From JAJPKK01 sp035311445 (GTDB taxonomy: Bacteria; Pseudomonadota; Alphaproteobacteria; Rhizobiales; Xanthobacteraceae): 64,000 nt of DNA. The DNA is taken from the NCBI GenBank assembly GCA_035311445.1, contig DATGCX010000276.1:14482-78481 (forward strand), read 5' to 3'. This document shows, in pieces, positions 1-8,449 of this stretch (positions are counted from its first letter, which is position 1; each line of letters opens with the position of its first letter). The position numbers and the translations under genes are program-made. The notes beneath the pieces are model-generated. The model had not been told where the DNA came from. It ran no database searches and saw only the letters and a program-made list of their open reading frames with translations.

Positions 1-783
1 CCGTCGTGCGAGTTGCCCCTGATTGGCCGCGAGAGCGTCGAGCAGCGCCGGCGCGATCGTGAGGCGATCGCAGCCGGCCAGTGCCTCGATCTGGCCGGCA
101 TTGCGAAAGGACGCTCCCATTATGGCGGTGCCGAAGCCGTGGGCTTTATAGTAGGCATAAATGCTGCGCACCGATGCGACGCCCGGATCGGTTTCCGCCG
201 TGTAAGGACCGCCGCCGGCCTTCACGTGCCAGTCGAGGATGCGGCCGACGAAAGGCGAGATCAGGAACACCGCCGCATCGGCGCAGGCCGCCGCCTGCAC
301 CAGCGAAAACAGCAAAGTCAGATTGCAGTCGATACGGTCGCGCTGCAATATTTCGGCGGCCCGGATGCCTTCGAACGTCGAGGCGACCTTGATCAGGATG
401 CGGTCGCGGGTGACGCCGCGGGCCTCGTAGGCCGCAATAATGGCCCGGGCTTTGTCGACGGTCGCTCTGGTATCGAAGGCGAGGTCCGCATCGACCTCGG
501 TCGAGACGCGGCCGGGGACGATCTTGGTGAGTTCCGTGCCGAACGACACCGCCAGCCGATCACACACCGTCGCCGCGACCGCCTCTGGGTCGCCCCCCCT
601 GCCCCGCCCCCACGCCACCGCTTCTTCGACGAGATGTGCATAAGCGGGGTTCTCGACTGCCTTGAGCAGCAGAGTCGGGTTTGTGGTGCAATCCTGCGGC
701 TTGAGGCGGCGCACGGCCTCGATGTCGCCGGTATCGGCGACCACGACCGTCATGCTTTTCAGTTGCTCAAGCTTCGAAGCCAT
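1..783 (-). CDS. tal: Transaldolase, TalB family (C-terminus beyond window)
   Basis: The enzyme transfers a dihydroxyacetone unit between sedoheptulose-7-P/glyceraldehyde-3-P and fructose-6-P/erythrose-4-P in the non-oxidative pentose phosphate pathway. The 261 visible residues carry the family signatures in order: VVADTGDIEAV near residue 14, the DCTTNPTLLLKA block, VPGRVSTEVDADL, the Schiff-base lysine motif RILIKVAST, and CNLTLLFS followed by SPFVGRILDWH. The start is the ATG at 783. A TalB protein has about 315 residues, so roughly 50 C-terminal residues lie outside the window. It is transcribed in the same direction as the AGE epimerase and hldE upstream. Its substrate sedoheptulose-7-P is also the root of ADP-heptose synthesis, so the linkage may be functional (inference). 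Confidence 0.95.
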   Translation of the reverse strand, partial: MASKLEQLKSMTVVVADTGDIEAVRRLKPQDCTTNPTLLLKAVENPAYAHLVEEAVAWGRGRGGDPEAVAATVCDRLAVSFGTELTKIVPGRVSTEVDADLAFDTRATVDKARAIIAAYEARGVTRDRILIKVASTFEGIRAAEILQRDRIDCNLTLLFSLVQAAACADAAVFLISPFVGRILDWHVKAGGGPYTAETDPGVASVRSIYAYYKAHGFGTAIMGASFRNAGQIEALAGCDRLTIAPALLDALAANQGQLARR

Positions 784-836
784 TCAGGTTCTCCGTTCAA
801 TCTAAAGCGCCGCTCTACGAGGTACGCCTTCGCTCT

Positions 837-914
837 GTCACCCGCGGGCTTGACCCGCGGGTCCATCTTTTCGCATGAGGATGGATTGTCGGGTCATCAA
901 GCCCGGCAATGACG
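837..914. repeat. Intergenic palindromic repeat, 'CCCGGTCAAGCCCGG' type
   Basis: The space between tal and the AGE epimerase gene holds two hairpin-forming units: an inverted CCCGCGGG-CTT-GACCCGCGGG-like unit and a second unit resembling GTCGGGTCATCAAGCCCGGC. Similar units occur at 18860-18950 and 25270-25365. Such repeats are common between genes in Hyphomicrobiales. They may act as weak terminators or mRNA stabilisers. Confidence 0.6.
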
Positions 915-948
915 CCGGATGTCAGCAGGACGTGGTCCCACCCGCTAC

Positions 949-2091
949 CTACGCAATCAGCGGCAATACAGCATCATCCGTAAAGGCCGCTGTGAGATGA
1001 TACAGGCTGGTGGCGGGCGTGGCTTGCACAATCTCCTGTCCGTCGGCATTTATCCTTTCGATCCAAAGGCCCGGGCGTGCTCCCGCAAGGTGGCGTGCAA
1101 TCCCCGCGCGCGCCTGTGGGGCACGATCAGGCTGAAGCCGCGCCACCGCCTTGAGCCGCTCGGTTTGCGGCCAGAGGCGAAAACCGCCATCCGCAATCGT
1201 CCCATCACTCCAGAGGCCGTTCATAACCAAACGGTTGGCCGCGCTTACTGCGTACCGCTCGGCAAACTCAAACAGGGAGCGGGCAGCCGAGGTCAAGTGT
1301 GGTGCGGCCGGCACCCCAAAAGCGGCAGCCGACTTTTCGTACCAGCGGAGCAGCCAGATCCATTCATAATGATGGCCCGGCTCGACCAGGAATTGACCGG
1401 TCTCCAGGCATGGCGCCAGCGCCTCATCAAAATACTCCGGCAGCGCGCCCTCCTTCGCCTGGAAAAACCGGGCGAAGAAAAGAGCGGCGAGATCGCGGGC
1501 CCAGTTGAAAAAACGTTCATCGCGGAATGCGTCGCCTGCTGCCAGCAGCGCCTCGAAGAGGTGCATGTGGGGATTTTGCCGTCGCGGGCCGGAGCCCGGA
1601 ATGTTGTCGCGATACCCGCCCGCCGGATGAACGAACTGCGTCGCAATGTAGTCCGCGACGGCAATGGCATCCGCATGCACGCGGTCGGCGCCCATGACCT
1701 CGGCGGCCGCCGCAAAGGCGAGCAGGACAAAGGCATGATCATAAAGGTCGCGTGTCGAATCGGTCGGTCGACTGTCGAGATCGAAGCGCCAGGCAAAGCC
1801 TCCATCGGGAAGCCGCGCCGGCCCGCGCAGGAAATCGAGCCCGAGCGCAACTGCTTCTTTGGCGCGCGGCACGCCATAGCGTGCCGCGCTGGAAAACGCA
1901 TAGGTCTGGCGCGCCGCGACGCGCAGGCGCCGAAACGGCGCCTCGCATTGCAGAGAAGAATCGAGATGTTCGTGGAAGGCGCGGCGCCGCCAATCGACGC
2001 CGTGCTCAAGCCAAAGAGGCCACGCATGATCCGCGAGCCAAAGCAAGCCCTCTTGCCCCAACGGCGCCTGCCGATCGGGCATAAGCATCAC
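949..2091 (-). CDS. AGE-family epimerase/isomerase (N-acylglucosamine 2-epimerase fold)
   Basis: This 380-residue protein has the full length and alpha/alpha-barrel pattern of the N-acylglucosamine 2-epimerase / mannose isomerase family. Recognisable blocks are RLRVAARQTYAFSSA near residue 57, STRDLYDHAFVLLAF, NPHMHLFEALLAA, FLVEPGHHYEWIWLL and GLWSDGTIADGGFRLWPQTE. The conserved histidines and arginines that line the family's sugar pocket are present. Its start overlaps the hldE stop by 4 bp, so the two are translationally coupled and it probably acts on a sugar linked to heptose or LPS metabolism. The substrate cannot be read from sequence; mannose, glucose, mannose-6-P or a heptose phosphate are possible. 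Confidence 0.85.
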   Translation of the reverse strand: MMLMPDRQAPLGQEGLLWLADHAWPLWLEHGVDWRRRAFHEHLDSSLQCEAPFRRLRVAARQTYAFSSAARYGVPRAKEAVALGLDFLRGPARLPDGGFAWRFDLDSRPTDSTRDLYDHAFVLLAFAAAAEVMGADRVHADAIAVADYIATQFVHPAGGYRDNIPGSGPRRQNPHMHLFEALLAAGDAFRDERFFNWARDLAALFFARFFQAKEGALPEYFDEALAPCLETGQFLVEPGHHYEWIWLLRWYEKSAAAFGVPAAPHLTSAARSLFEFAERYAVSAANRLVMNGLWSDGTIADGGFRLWPQTERLKAVARLQPDRAPQARAGIARHLAGARPGLWIERINADGQEIVQATPATSLYHLTAAFTDDAVLPLIA

Positions 2092-3590
2092 TTCACCTCG
2101 GCGAGACCCGACACGGCATTCGCTGCCTCGGTCTTCAATCGGTCGATGATGCGCGTCGTCGACGAATCCGGAAGCAGTTCGACCAGCACCACCCTGCCGC
2201 CATACGATTCGACCAGCTCGCGCCCGACGACCTGATCGATCCGGTAGTCGGCGCCCTTCACCAGCACGTCGGGCTTGACGCAGGCAATGAGCTCGAGCGG
2301 CGTATCATCAGCAAACAGCACGACCGCGTCGACAAAGGCGAGCCCTGCCAGGACGATCGAGCGCGCGGCTTCGGCCTGGACCGGTCGCGACGCGCCCTTT
2401 AGGCGCTTCACCGAGGCGTCGTTGTTGAGGCCGACGACCAGCCTGTCGCAATAGGAGCGCGCCTCGCACAAGAGCTGAACGTGCCCCGGATGGAGTAGAT
2501 CGAAGCAGCCGTTGGTGAAGCCCACCGTCAGCCCTTCCCGGCGCCACGTCGTGACGCAATCCCTGACCGCCTCCATTGGCTTTATCTTTTCTCGCAGTTC
2601 GAAGTGCGGGCGCGACAGCAGCAGATCACGCAACTCGTTCGCGGTGACCAGTGACGTTCCTTTCTTGGCGACGACGACACCGGCCGCCACATTAGCGAGC
2701 AGCGCGGCGTTGCGAATTCCGGCGCCGCTGACGAGCGCGAGGGCGAAACCCGCCGCCACCGTATCGCCGGCACCGGACACGTCAACGACACGCTTCGCCG
2801 TCGCGTCGAACGAAACCGCCTCGCCATCGCGCGAAACGATCAGCGCGCCGCGTTCGCCGCGCGTCACCAACACGCTTTCGCAGTCGATTTGGTCCACCAG
2901 GGATTTGGCGGCCGCCTTGAGGGCTGTCTCGTCGTTATTCACGGGACGCCGCAATGCCTGGGCGAGTTCGCCGACATTGGGCGTCAGCGCGGTAGCGCCG
3001 CGATAGCGATCATAATCGAGTCCTTTTGGATCAACGATGACTGGCGTGCTTGTCCGTTGCCCCGCCGCGATCACGGCGGCCACGACCCTTGGGGTCAACA
3101 TGCCCTTGGCGTAGTCCGACAGCACAACCGCATCGACGGCTTCAATTCGACTGCGCACCGCCGCGATGATTGCGTCTTCGATCTTTTGACCGACCGGCTT
3201 CGTTTCCTCAGTATCGGCCCGCAGCAGATGGGTGTTGTGCAGATAGGCGACGAAGCGCGTCTTGGCGGTGGTGACGCGGCCCTCGACCTCGACCAGCCCG
3301 TCGGTGGAAACCTCGATGCCGTTGAGATGGTGACGGATCGATCGCGCCGCGTCGTCGCGGCCAACCACGGCGACAATCTCGCAGGCAGCGCCGAGGCTCA
3401 CGACGTTACGAACCACATTGCCGGAACCGCCGACGACATCCTGAGGGCCGGCGGTTTCAAGAACCGGTGCCGGCGCTTCGGGTGAAATGCGCGAAACCGT
3501 GCCGTAGACGAAGCGGTCGAGCATAATGTCGCCGACCACAAGCACACGCTTGTGGCGGAATTGGTCAAGAACGGTCTCGAATGAACTCAT
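2088..3590 (-). CDS. hldE: Bifunctional D-beta-D-heptose 7-P kinase / heptose 1-P adenylyltransferase
   Basis: HldE phosphorylates D-glycero-D-manno-heptose-7-P at O1 and, after GmhB has acted, adenylylates the 1-phosphate to give ADP-D-glycero-D-manno-heptose for the LPS inner core. The N-terminal PfkB-type kinase covers about residues 1-320, with the start VLVVGDIMLDRFVYG, the GGSGNVVRN substrate motif and the DVSGAGDTVAAGFALAL anion-hole/catalytic-base motif. The C-terminal nucleotidyltransferase starts near residue 350 with TNGCFDLLHPGHVQLL. The 500-residue length is normal and the start is the ATG at 3590. It heads a minus-strand unit with the AGE epimerase. hldD is divergent across a 570-bp gap. 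Confidence 0.96.
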   Translation of the reverse strand: MSSFETVLDQFRHKRVLVVGDIMLDRFVYGTVSRISPEAPAPVLETAGPQDVVGGSGNVVRNVVSLGAACEIVAVVGRDDAARSIRHHLNGIEVSTDGLVEVEGRVTTAKTRFVAYLHNTHLLRADTEETKPVGQKIEDAIIAAVRSRIEAVDAVVLSDYAKGMLTPRVVAAVIAAGQRTSTPVIVDPKGLDYDRYRGATALTPNVGELAQALRRPVNNDETALKAAAKSLVDQIDCESVLVTRGERGALIVSRDGEAVSFDATAKRVVDVSGAGDTVAAGFALALVSGAGIRNAALLANVAAGVVVAKKGTSLVTANELRDLLLSRPHFELREKIKPMEAVRDCVTTWRREGLTVGFTNGCFDLLHPGHVQLLCEARSYCDRLVVGLNNDASVKRLKGASRPVQAEAARSIVLAGLAFVDAVVLFADDTPLELIACVKPDVLVKGADYRIDQVVGRELVESYGGRVVLVELLPDSSTTRIIDRLKTEAANAVSGLAEVK

Positions 3591-4160
3591 GGGCTCCCTT
3601 GCGTTAACTTGAATGCGCCTCCGGCGGTGGTCCAGCGCAGTGGTTTAGAGCACATCCCGCTGACATTTGTTCAATGTCATTGCCGGATCAGGCCCGCGGG
3701 TGACAGACGAAAGGTGGATCAACTTCATCAAGACACGCCCTAGGAGCCTCACATTGCTTGGTCCCCTCCCCCGCTTGCGGGGAGGGCAAGTGAGGGCGCC
3801 CGTGGCTCCGAAATATGGCAAGTACCCCCTCCCTAACCCTCCCCGCCAATCGGGGGAGGGAAAGATGCAAATGCGACCGTTTTCCGACCGTCCGGACCAT
3901 AGCGGGTTTGGATCGTTTGCACCATGTCCTTGATGTTGCGCAGTGTTTCGGAATGGTGCAAAGAAGCGCGCATTCTTGGAGCGAAATCGCGTGCAAGGGG
4001 ATAAAGGCGCACTCTTGGCGCCGCGCCCACGCCGGTGCGGCAACGGTGCGCACACCGAGCCTGTCATCGGGCCGGCGGTAGGCCGGACCCGCTGGCTTTG
4101 CCCACCGTACGGCACATTGATTTCATAGAAACATGCTCCGGCGAGACAACGAGCCCTGAA
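3591..4160. other. Non-coding spacer between divergent hldE and hldD
   Basis: No convincing gene was found in this 570-bp stretch. It holds a REP-like unit at about 3676-3714 and a C/G-rich palindromic element at 3763-3860 (listed separately). The 300 bp before hldD have no recognisable domain in any frame. Confidence 0.6.
3763..3860. repeat. C/G-rich palindromic element, copy A
   Basis: Outer arms CCCCTCCCCCGCTTGCGGGG and its near-complement CCCCGCCAATCGGGGGAGGG bracket a second, inner CCCTCCC/GGGAGGG-type pairing. The same layout recurs at 14929-15046, 20435-20515 (degenerate), 24191-24302, 42613-42714, 44072-44174 and, inside rlmE, 51086-51204. Confidence 0.7.
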
Positions 4161-5135
4161 ATGTTGCTGGTGACCGGCGGAGCGGGATTCATCGGGTCGA
4201 ACGTGGTCGCCGACCTCAACGAGGCCGGACACATCGATGTCGCGGTCAACGACACGCTCGGATCGGACGGCAAGTGGCGCAATTTGCAGAAGCGCCGGCT
4301 GGCCGACTTCATCCCTCCGTCAGACCTGTCCGGCTGGCTCCAGGGCCGCAAGCTTGATGCGGTGATCCATCTCGGCGCCATCTCATCCACGACGGCAACC
4401 GACGGCGACCAAGTGATCGAAAACAATTTCCGGCTGTCGCTGCGGCTGCTCGACTGGTGCACGACGACGCGCACGCCCTTCATCTACGCGTCCTCCGCAG
4501 CAACTTACGGCAACGGCGAGGTGGGCTTTGTCGATGACCTCCCAACGCTTGTCAGGTTACGGCCGATGAACCTCTATGGCTGGAGCAAACACCTGTTCGA
4601 TCTCGCGGTCCTCGATCGCGCCGCCAAAAAGCGATCGCTGCCGCCGCAATGGGTAGGGCTCAAATTCTTTAACGTCTATGGCCCGAACGAATATCATAAA
4701 GGCGAGATGATGAGTGTGCTCTGCAAGGTGTTCGACAAGGCCAAGGGAGGAGAGCCGGTGCGGTTGTTCAAGTCCCACCGTGCCGGGATCTCGGACGGCG
4801 ACCAACGGCGCGATTTCGTCTACGTGGAGGATGTGACGGCGGTGATGCGCTGGCTGCTCGGCACGCCGTCGGTCAACGGACTGTTCAACGTGGGCACGGG
4901 CAAAGCGCAGAGCTTTCGCGAAATGATCGAGGCAATGTTTGCGGCGCTCGGCCGGCCGCCCAACATCGAATACATCGACATGCCGGCTTCGATCCGCGAT
5001 AGCTATCAATACTTCACCCAGGCCTCGATCGAGAGCCTGCGCGGCGCCGGGTACAATGGGGGGTTCACCCCCCTTGCAACCGCGGTCCGGCGCTATGTGG
5101 GGGATTTCCTCGACCAGGCGGACCGGTATCGGTAA
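4161..5135 (+). CDS. hldD: ADP-L-glycero-D-manno-heptose 6-epimerase
   Basis: HldD converts ADP-D-glycero- to ADP-L-glycero-D-manno-heptose, the last step of the inner-core heptose donor pathway. The 324-residue extended-SDR protein begins MLLVTGGAGFIGSNVV (Rossmann GxxGxxG). It continues with HLGAISSTTATDGD, the catalytic YxxxK in MNLYGWSKHLFD, FFNVYGPNEYHKGEM and DQRRDFVYVEDV, all typical of HldD. I chose the ATG at 4161 because the reading frame further upstream gives an unrelated arginine-rich extension and the Rossmann strand begins exactly here. It lies divergently from hldE. Confidence 0.95.
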   Translation: MLLVTGGAGFIGSNVVADLNEAGHIDVAVNDTLGSDGKWRNLQKRRLADFIPPSDLSGWLQGRKLDAVIHLGAISSTTATDGDQVIENNFRLSLRLLDWCTTTRTPFIYASSAATYGNGEVGFVDDLPTLVRLRPMNLYGWSKHLFDLAVLDRAAKKRSLPPQWVGLKFFNVYGPNEYHKGEMMSVLCKVFDKAKGGEPVRLFKSHRAGISDGDQRRDFVYVEDVTAVMRWLLGTPSVNGLFNVGTGKAQSFREMIEAMFAALGRPPNIEYIDMPASIRDSYQYFTQASIESLRGAGYNGGFTPLATAVRRYVGDFLDQADRYR

Positions 5136-5145
5136 TGCTGCTTGT

Positions 5146-5241
5146 GGGATTGAATGGTGGGTGGCCGGCGTTCTGGGCGTGATCGTCGGCGCCGTGTGGA
5201 ACTATGCAATGTCGTCGATGTTCACGTGGAAAGCATCCTGA
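5146..5241 (+). pseudogene. C-terminal scrap of a GtrA-type membrane protein
   Basis: Directly after hldD, one frame reads GIEWWVAGVLGVIVGAVW followed by NYAMSSMFTWK and a stop. This is the usual last transmembrane helix and C-terminus of GtrA domains, often fused to dolichol-phosphate-mannose-synthase-like glycosyltransferases. No start codon and none of the preceding helices are present, so about 90% or more of the gene is missing. The parent gene was presumably deleted, leaving this tail between hldD and the isoprenyl transferase. Confidence 0.6.
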
Positions 5242-5329
5242 TGGTCGGCTGGCATTTGCCGTAAAGCCGTGCAAGTTTAACCGGAGCGTGGAGAAATCCG
5301 CGGGGCGCGCCTGATACAACCGACGTCAA

Positions 5330-6133
5330 ATGGCTGACGAGCAACCACCTCGGTCGCACGTGCTGGCGGCGCTCTATCGAATCTACGAGCGGCGACTTAC
5401 GCGGCAGGTTCGAGCCCATCCCGTGCCGCGACATGTCGGCGTCATTCTGGACGGCAATCGGCGGCACGGCAGGCAGCACCAACTGACGGACTTCGAGGAG
5501 GTCTACATCGTCGGCGCCAACAGGCTCGATGATCTGCTCAACTGGTGCGTCGAACTCGGCATTCCGGCGGTGACGTTGTGGGTGCTTTCGACCGACAATC
5601 TTGCCCGCAAACCGCAGGAAGTGTCCGGCATACTGGCGGCCATCGAAACCAAATTGCTCGAACTCGCCAAGGCGCCGCAGATCCACCGCCAGCGCGTCCG
5701 GGTCAGAGCCATCGGCCGGCTGGATTTGTTGCCGGCCCCGACGCTCACCGCCGTGCGTGCGGCGGAAGCCGCGACCCAGGACTACGATGGCTTGCATCTC
5801 ACTATCGCGGCCGCCTACGGGGGCCGTCAGGAGATCACGGATGCGGTGCAATCGCTTCTCAGGGAGCAGTTGAAGAAGGGCAAAAGGCTCGAGGACGTCA
5901 TCGAGGCGGTAACCCCCGAGGCAGTCGGGCGGCACATCTACTCGCCCGATCTGCCTGATCCTGACCTCATCATCCGCACCAGCGGAGAAATCCGGCTCTC
6001 GGGTTTCCTGCTCTGGCAGAGCACAACCTCCGAATTCTACTTTTCCGAAGTAAACTGGCCGGCGTTTCGCAAAATCGACTTCCTGCGGGCCATTCGTTCG
6101 TTTCAGGGCCGTACACGACGGTATGGGCTTTGA
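5330..6133 (+). CDS. Cis-isoprenyl diphosphate synthase (UppS family)
   Basis: The protein should condense isopentenyl diphosphate onto an allylic diphosphate with Z geometry, as undecaprenyl-PP synthases do. At 267 residues it is full length. The pyrophosphate-binding aspartate motif is VILDGNRRHGR (D41), where classic UppS has DGNGRWA. TLWVLSTDNLARKP and the C-terminal RTSGEIRLSGFLLWQ are intact. Because of the divergent first motif, and because a genome normally has a separate uppS beside cdsA, this may be a paralogue that makes another chain length or serves a special lipid carrier (inference). It follows the GtrA remnant, which also belongs to polyprenyl-sugar biology. Confidence 0.85.
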   Translation: MADEQPPRSHVLAALYRIYERRLTRQVRAHPVPRHVGVILDGNRRHGRQHQLTDFEEVYIVGANRLDDLLNWCVELGIPAVTLWVLSTDNLARKPQEVSGILAAIETKLLELAKAPQIHRQRVRVRAIGRLDLLPAPTLTAVRAAEAATQDYDGLHLTIAAAYGGRQEITDAVQSLLREQLKKGKRLEDVIEAVTPEAVGRHIYSPDLPDPDLIIRTSGEIRLSGFLLWQSTTSEFYFSEVNWPAFRKIDFLRAIRSFQGRTRRYGL

Positions 6134-6183
6134 GTAGGGCGGACGCTCGGCACCATACCGTGGTCGCATGTCTGCGGCGCGGT

Positions 6184-6741
6184 TTACGGGCGAGTGTCCA
6201 CGCGCATGTACTTCGTATGGCAGCCGTCGCAGGCGGCACGCAGCTGTATCCCAAGCTGTTTGAACTTGTCGGCGCTTTCGGCGCGGCTCGCGTCCAATGC
6301 GGCCGTCGCGGCGGCCTGAGCCAAACCGTAGAAGTCGTCAAAGCTTTCCCAGACAGCCAGTGTCGCCGTCGTCAGGCTTTGCGAGCCGTCGGCCGCAGTT
6401 GTCGGCTTCGTCTGCGGTGGGAACAGATGCGGAAATGCCGTAAGCAACGTGCTGATCCGGTCGGCATGCGCTTTCAGTTCGTCGAGTTGATACTCCTTGC
6501 CGGTGCCGGCGAGATCGATCGCCATCATCTCTGCATCGATGCCGTCCATGACAGTTTGGCGGGCCTGCACGACGTCGTCGGGGTGATCCGTGCCGGTCAA
6601 GCCGGGAACGCGTTCCTGGCTGCGCGCGGTGATCGCCAGCGCGATCGCTGCGGCAAGCAGTGCGGGAAAGGCGATGGCCATCATGGGGCCCGCGGTGAGC
6701 CGACCTCTTCCCTTGCGCCTCATTGGCAGTATTCGAAACAT
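6184..6741 (-). CDS. Membrane-anchored cytochrome c' family protein
   Basis: An N-terminal basic stretch is followed by one hydrophobic helix (MMAIAFPALLAAAIALAIT), then a helical domain of about 130 residues ending in the haem-binding motif CDGCH eleven residues from the C-terminus. A four-helix bundle with a C-terminal CxxCH is the layout of cytochrome c'. These periplasmic class II c-type cytochromes bind NO or CO or act in electron transfer. I chose the ATG at 6741 because an AGGAGG lies 7-8 bases upstream; a TTG two codons earlier is less likely. It stands alone, convergent with the isoprenyl transferase gene. Confidence 0.8.
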   Translation of the reverse strand: MFRILPMRRKGRGRLTAGPMMAIAFPALLAAAIALAITARSQERVPGLTGTDHPDDVVQARQTVMDGIDAEMMAIDLAGTGKEYQLDELKAHADRISTLLTAFPHLFPPQTKPTTAADGSQSLTTATLAVWESFDDFYGLAQAAATAALDASRAESADKFKQLGIQLRAACDGCHTKYMRVDTRP

Positions 6742-6795
6742 CGGCAAACCTCCTTGACCCGTGGCTGTCAGCGCCGCGAATTCGCCGTTGGCCTA

Positions 6796-7147
6796 GAACA
6801 ATACCCAGACGCCGACAAGCCGCGCCTGCTCGACCCCCGGCTTGGCATAATCGCACACGCCGTCGGGGAATGTCTGTTTCAACAGCACGAAACGCTCGGA
6901 CGTGATGGCTTGTAGTCCGCCATGTCGCCAGACTTGAGCGTGCATTTGAAGACATCGTCGGTGCCCGGAGCCCTGGCTGCGAGCCGCGCGTCCCCGGCGA
7001 ACGGGAACAGCTTCCTTCAGCGATCCGGGTCGGTGACCTTTTCGATCGCCCCACTACTGTAGCGGGCCCGCCACTGTCGGGTAGCAGGCATCGAGGAAAT
7101 CGGCGGGCTTGTTGGCGGCGACCTTCCCGGCCTTCGGTTGGCTCACT
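6796..7147 (-). pseudogene. Decayed C-terminal fragment, DUF6351-like hydrolase
   Basis: Minus-strand translation gives pieces in different frames: KPADFLDACYPTVAGPLQ then a stop, then LFPFAGDARLAAR followed by DVFKCTLKSGDMADYK, and after a frame change FPDGVCDYAKPGVEQ. The order CTLK..xD..ADY then FPxGVCDxxKPGVxQ matches the C-terminal end of DUF6351 (tannase/esterase-like secreted) proteins as I remember the family. Stops and frameshifts mean no intact product. The first 500 or so residues of such a protein are absent. Confidence 0.45.
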
Positions 7148-7331
7148 TACAACCTCCGCTCGATTGTTCGATTTCTTTATCGCTCGGGCAAAAATAGACC
7201 CACAGTCGCCACGGGGCAATGTGAGCGCCGTCTGGTCATCTGTTCAAGTTGATTTGCCTCAAGGCAATGCCACCACCGCCGGTGTTTGAATGCAAGCAAG
7301 CCTGACGAATCTTAATAAATGAGACAAGGCA

Positions 7332-7892
7332 ATGGCGATCAAAATCGGATTGGCGGCCTTTGCTATGCTTGCGGTTTTTGCGGGCGTCGCTCCCACACTT
7401 CACCCGTTCGACGGTGAACATGGTTACCAGTACAGCCACAGCGATTCTGCGGTGCGCGACGCCGAAGAACGAGCCGCGAAAAAGAAAGAGGCGGAGCCGA
7501 AGACTGCGGAATGGAAAGAAGCCGGGGTGAACAGGCACGAAGGGATTGAAGCAAAGATCGCGCCACAATCCTTGCAGCTACAGTTCTTATACACGTACTA
7601 TATTTGGATGCAGATTTGTGCAGAGCGATTTAATCAATTTGACAACGTGAAAGCGGAACTTAGGGAGGTTTTAAGAAGCAAGGAAGCCAGTTATCCGTCG
7701 GAACAAGCGGACACCATTTGGAATGCGACGGCTGAGAGGTTCCAACGGCTGGAACCGGTGCTGAGGATCACCGGAGATGACCAACTTTACGTGGACTGCG
7801 ATCAAAACAGCAGGTACGTTGAGGGCCTGTTGACGCTTGTATCCCGAATGGGAGACCCGTCGCCGCGCGTTCTCAGAAAAAAAGATTTTTAG
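7332..7892 (+). CDS. Hypothetical exported protein
   Basis: This 186-residue protein begins with a plausible signal sequence (MAIKIGLAAFAMLAVFAGVA). A charged Lys/Glu-rich segment and a mostly helical region with QICAERFNQFDNVKAELRE follow. Two cysteines (one in MQICAERF, one in VDCDQNSRY) could form a disulfide in the periplasm. I recognise no family. The codon use is less GC-rich than that of its neighbours, which suggests acquisition or fast evolution. The DUF6351-like remnant lies behind it and the copper operon ahead. Confidence 0.6.
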   Translation: MAIKIGLAAFAMLAVFAGVAPTLHPFDGEHGYQYSHSDSAVRDAEERAAKKKEAEPKTAEWKEAGVNRHEGIEAKIAPQSLQLQFLYTYYIWMQICAERFNQFDNVKAELREVLRSKEASYPSEQADTIWNATAERFQRLEPVLRITGDDQLYVDCDQNSRYVEGLLTLVSRMGDPSPRVLRKKDF

Positions 7893-8007
7893 ACGAGACG
7901 ATTGGCGGAACCAACGAAGACCTGCGGCCGGCGACCTGCTGAAGCGTTGTTGACGCTCGACGTGCGTGCTCCCATAATAACTTCGGCGAATCCAAATTGA
8001 GACAGCG

Positions 8008-8382
8008 ATGAAACTGTTGCGGACAATACCGGGTTTTGTCCGTTTGCTGGTCAGCCTGTTCCTGGTTGCCCAGTTCGCGGGCGTTGTGTCGTCGCCACGT
8101 GCGAGCGCCCCGCCGCTCGCGACCGCCCCGGCATCGCACGATCATCATCACCGTGCGCATGACCACGGAGATCAGGGAAAGCTGCATGACGATCACAGTC
8201 ACGGCAGAAGCCTGGCCGACACCTGCTGCGCCTTGCATGCGTATTTTGCCGGCGTTCTGCCTCCGATCATCGCGATCGAAACCGCCGCCGTAATCGGCAA
8301 ATCTCTTTCCATCGACCCCGACACCGTGGCGCTCGGCGTCCCGCGCGACCGACTCGACCGCCCCCCAAGACCTCTGCACTGA
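8008..8382 (+). CDS. His-rich periplasmic protein, first gene of copper operon
   Basis: A signal peptide (residues 1-28, LLVSLFLVAQFAGVVS core) is followed by a metal-binding-looking tract, HDHHHRAHDHGDQGK then HDDHSHGR, and a cysteine pair in DTCCALHAY. Small proteins of this kind commonly lead copper-tolerance operons with a TolC-like protein and a multicopper oxidase, where they may buffer or deliver metal. Here the next genes are exactly those. The start ATG is preceded by a purine-rich GAGACAGCG. Copper as the ligand is inferred from context; nickel, cobalt or zinc cannot be excluded. Confidence 0.75.
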   Translation: MKLLRTIPGFVRLLVSLFLVAQFAGVVSSPRASAPPLATAPASHDHHHRAHDHGDQGKLHDDHSHGRSLADTCCALHAYFAGVLPPIIAIETAAVIGKSLSIDPDTVALGVPRDRLDRPPRPLH

Positions 8383-8449
8383 TCCGAGCCGCAGTGTGTC
8401 TGCGATTTGCGGGCACGCTTCTCCGACTGTGCGTGAGGTTTTAGACGTG

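Noticed and set aside
13..912. Long open frame on the plus strand opposite transaldolase
   Set aside because: It is a shadow of the minus-strand tal gene. It has no domain, and the tal motifs explain the sequence.
919..2235. 438-codon plus-strand frame across the AGE epimerase gene
   Set aside because: Antisense to two well-supported genes, composition Arg/Gly/Pro-rich without family features.
3833..4030. Minus-strand frame with MVQTIQTRYGPDGRK
   Set aside because: It is short, partly made of the palindromic element, and without recognised family; kept as spacer.
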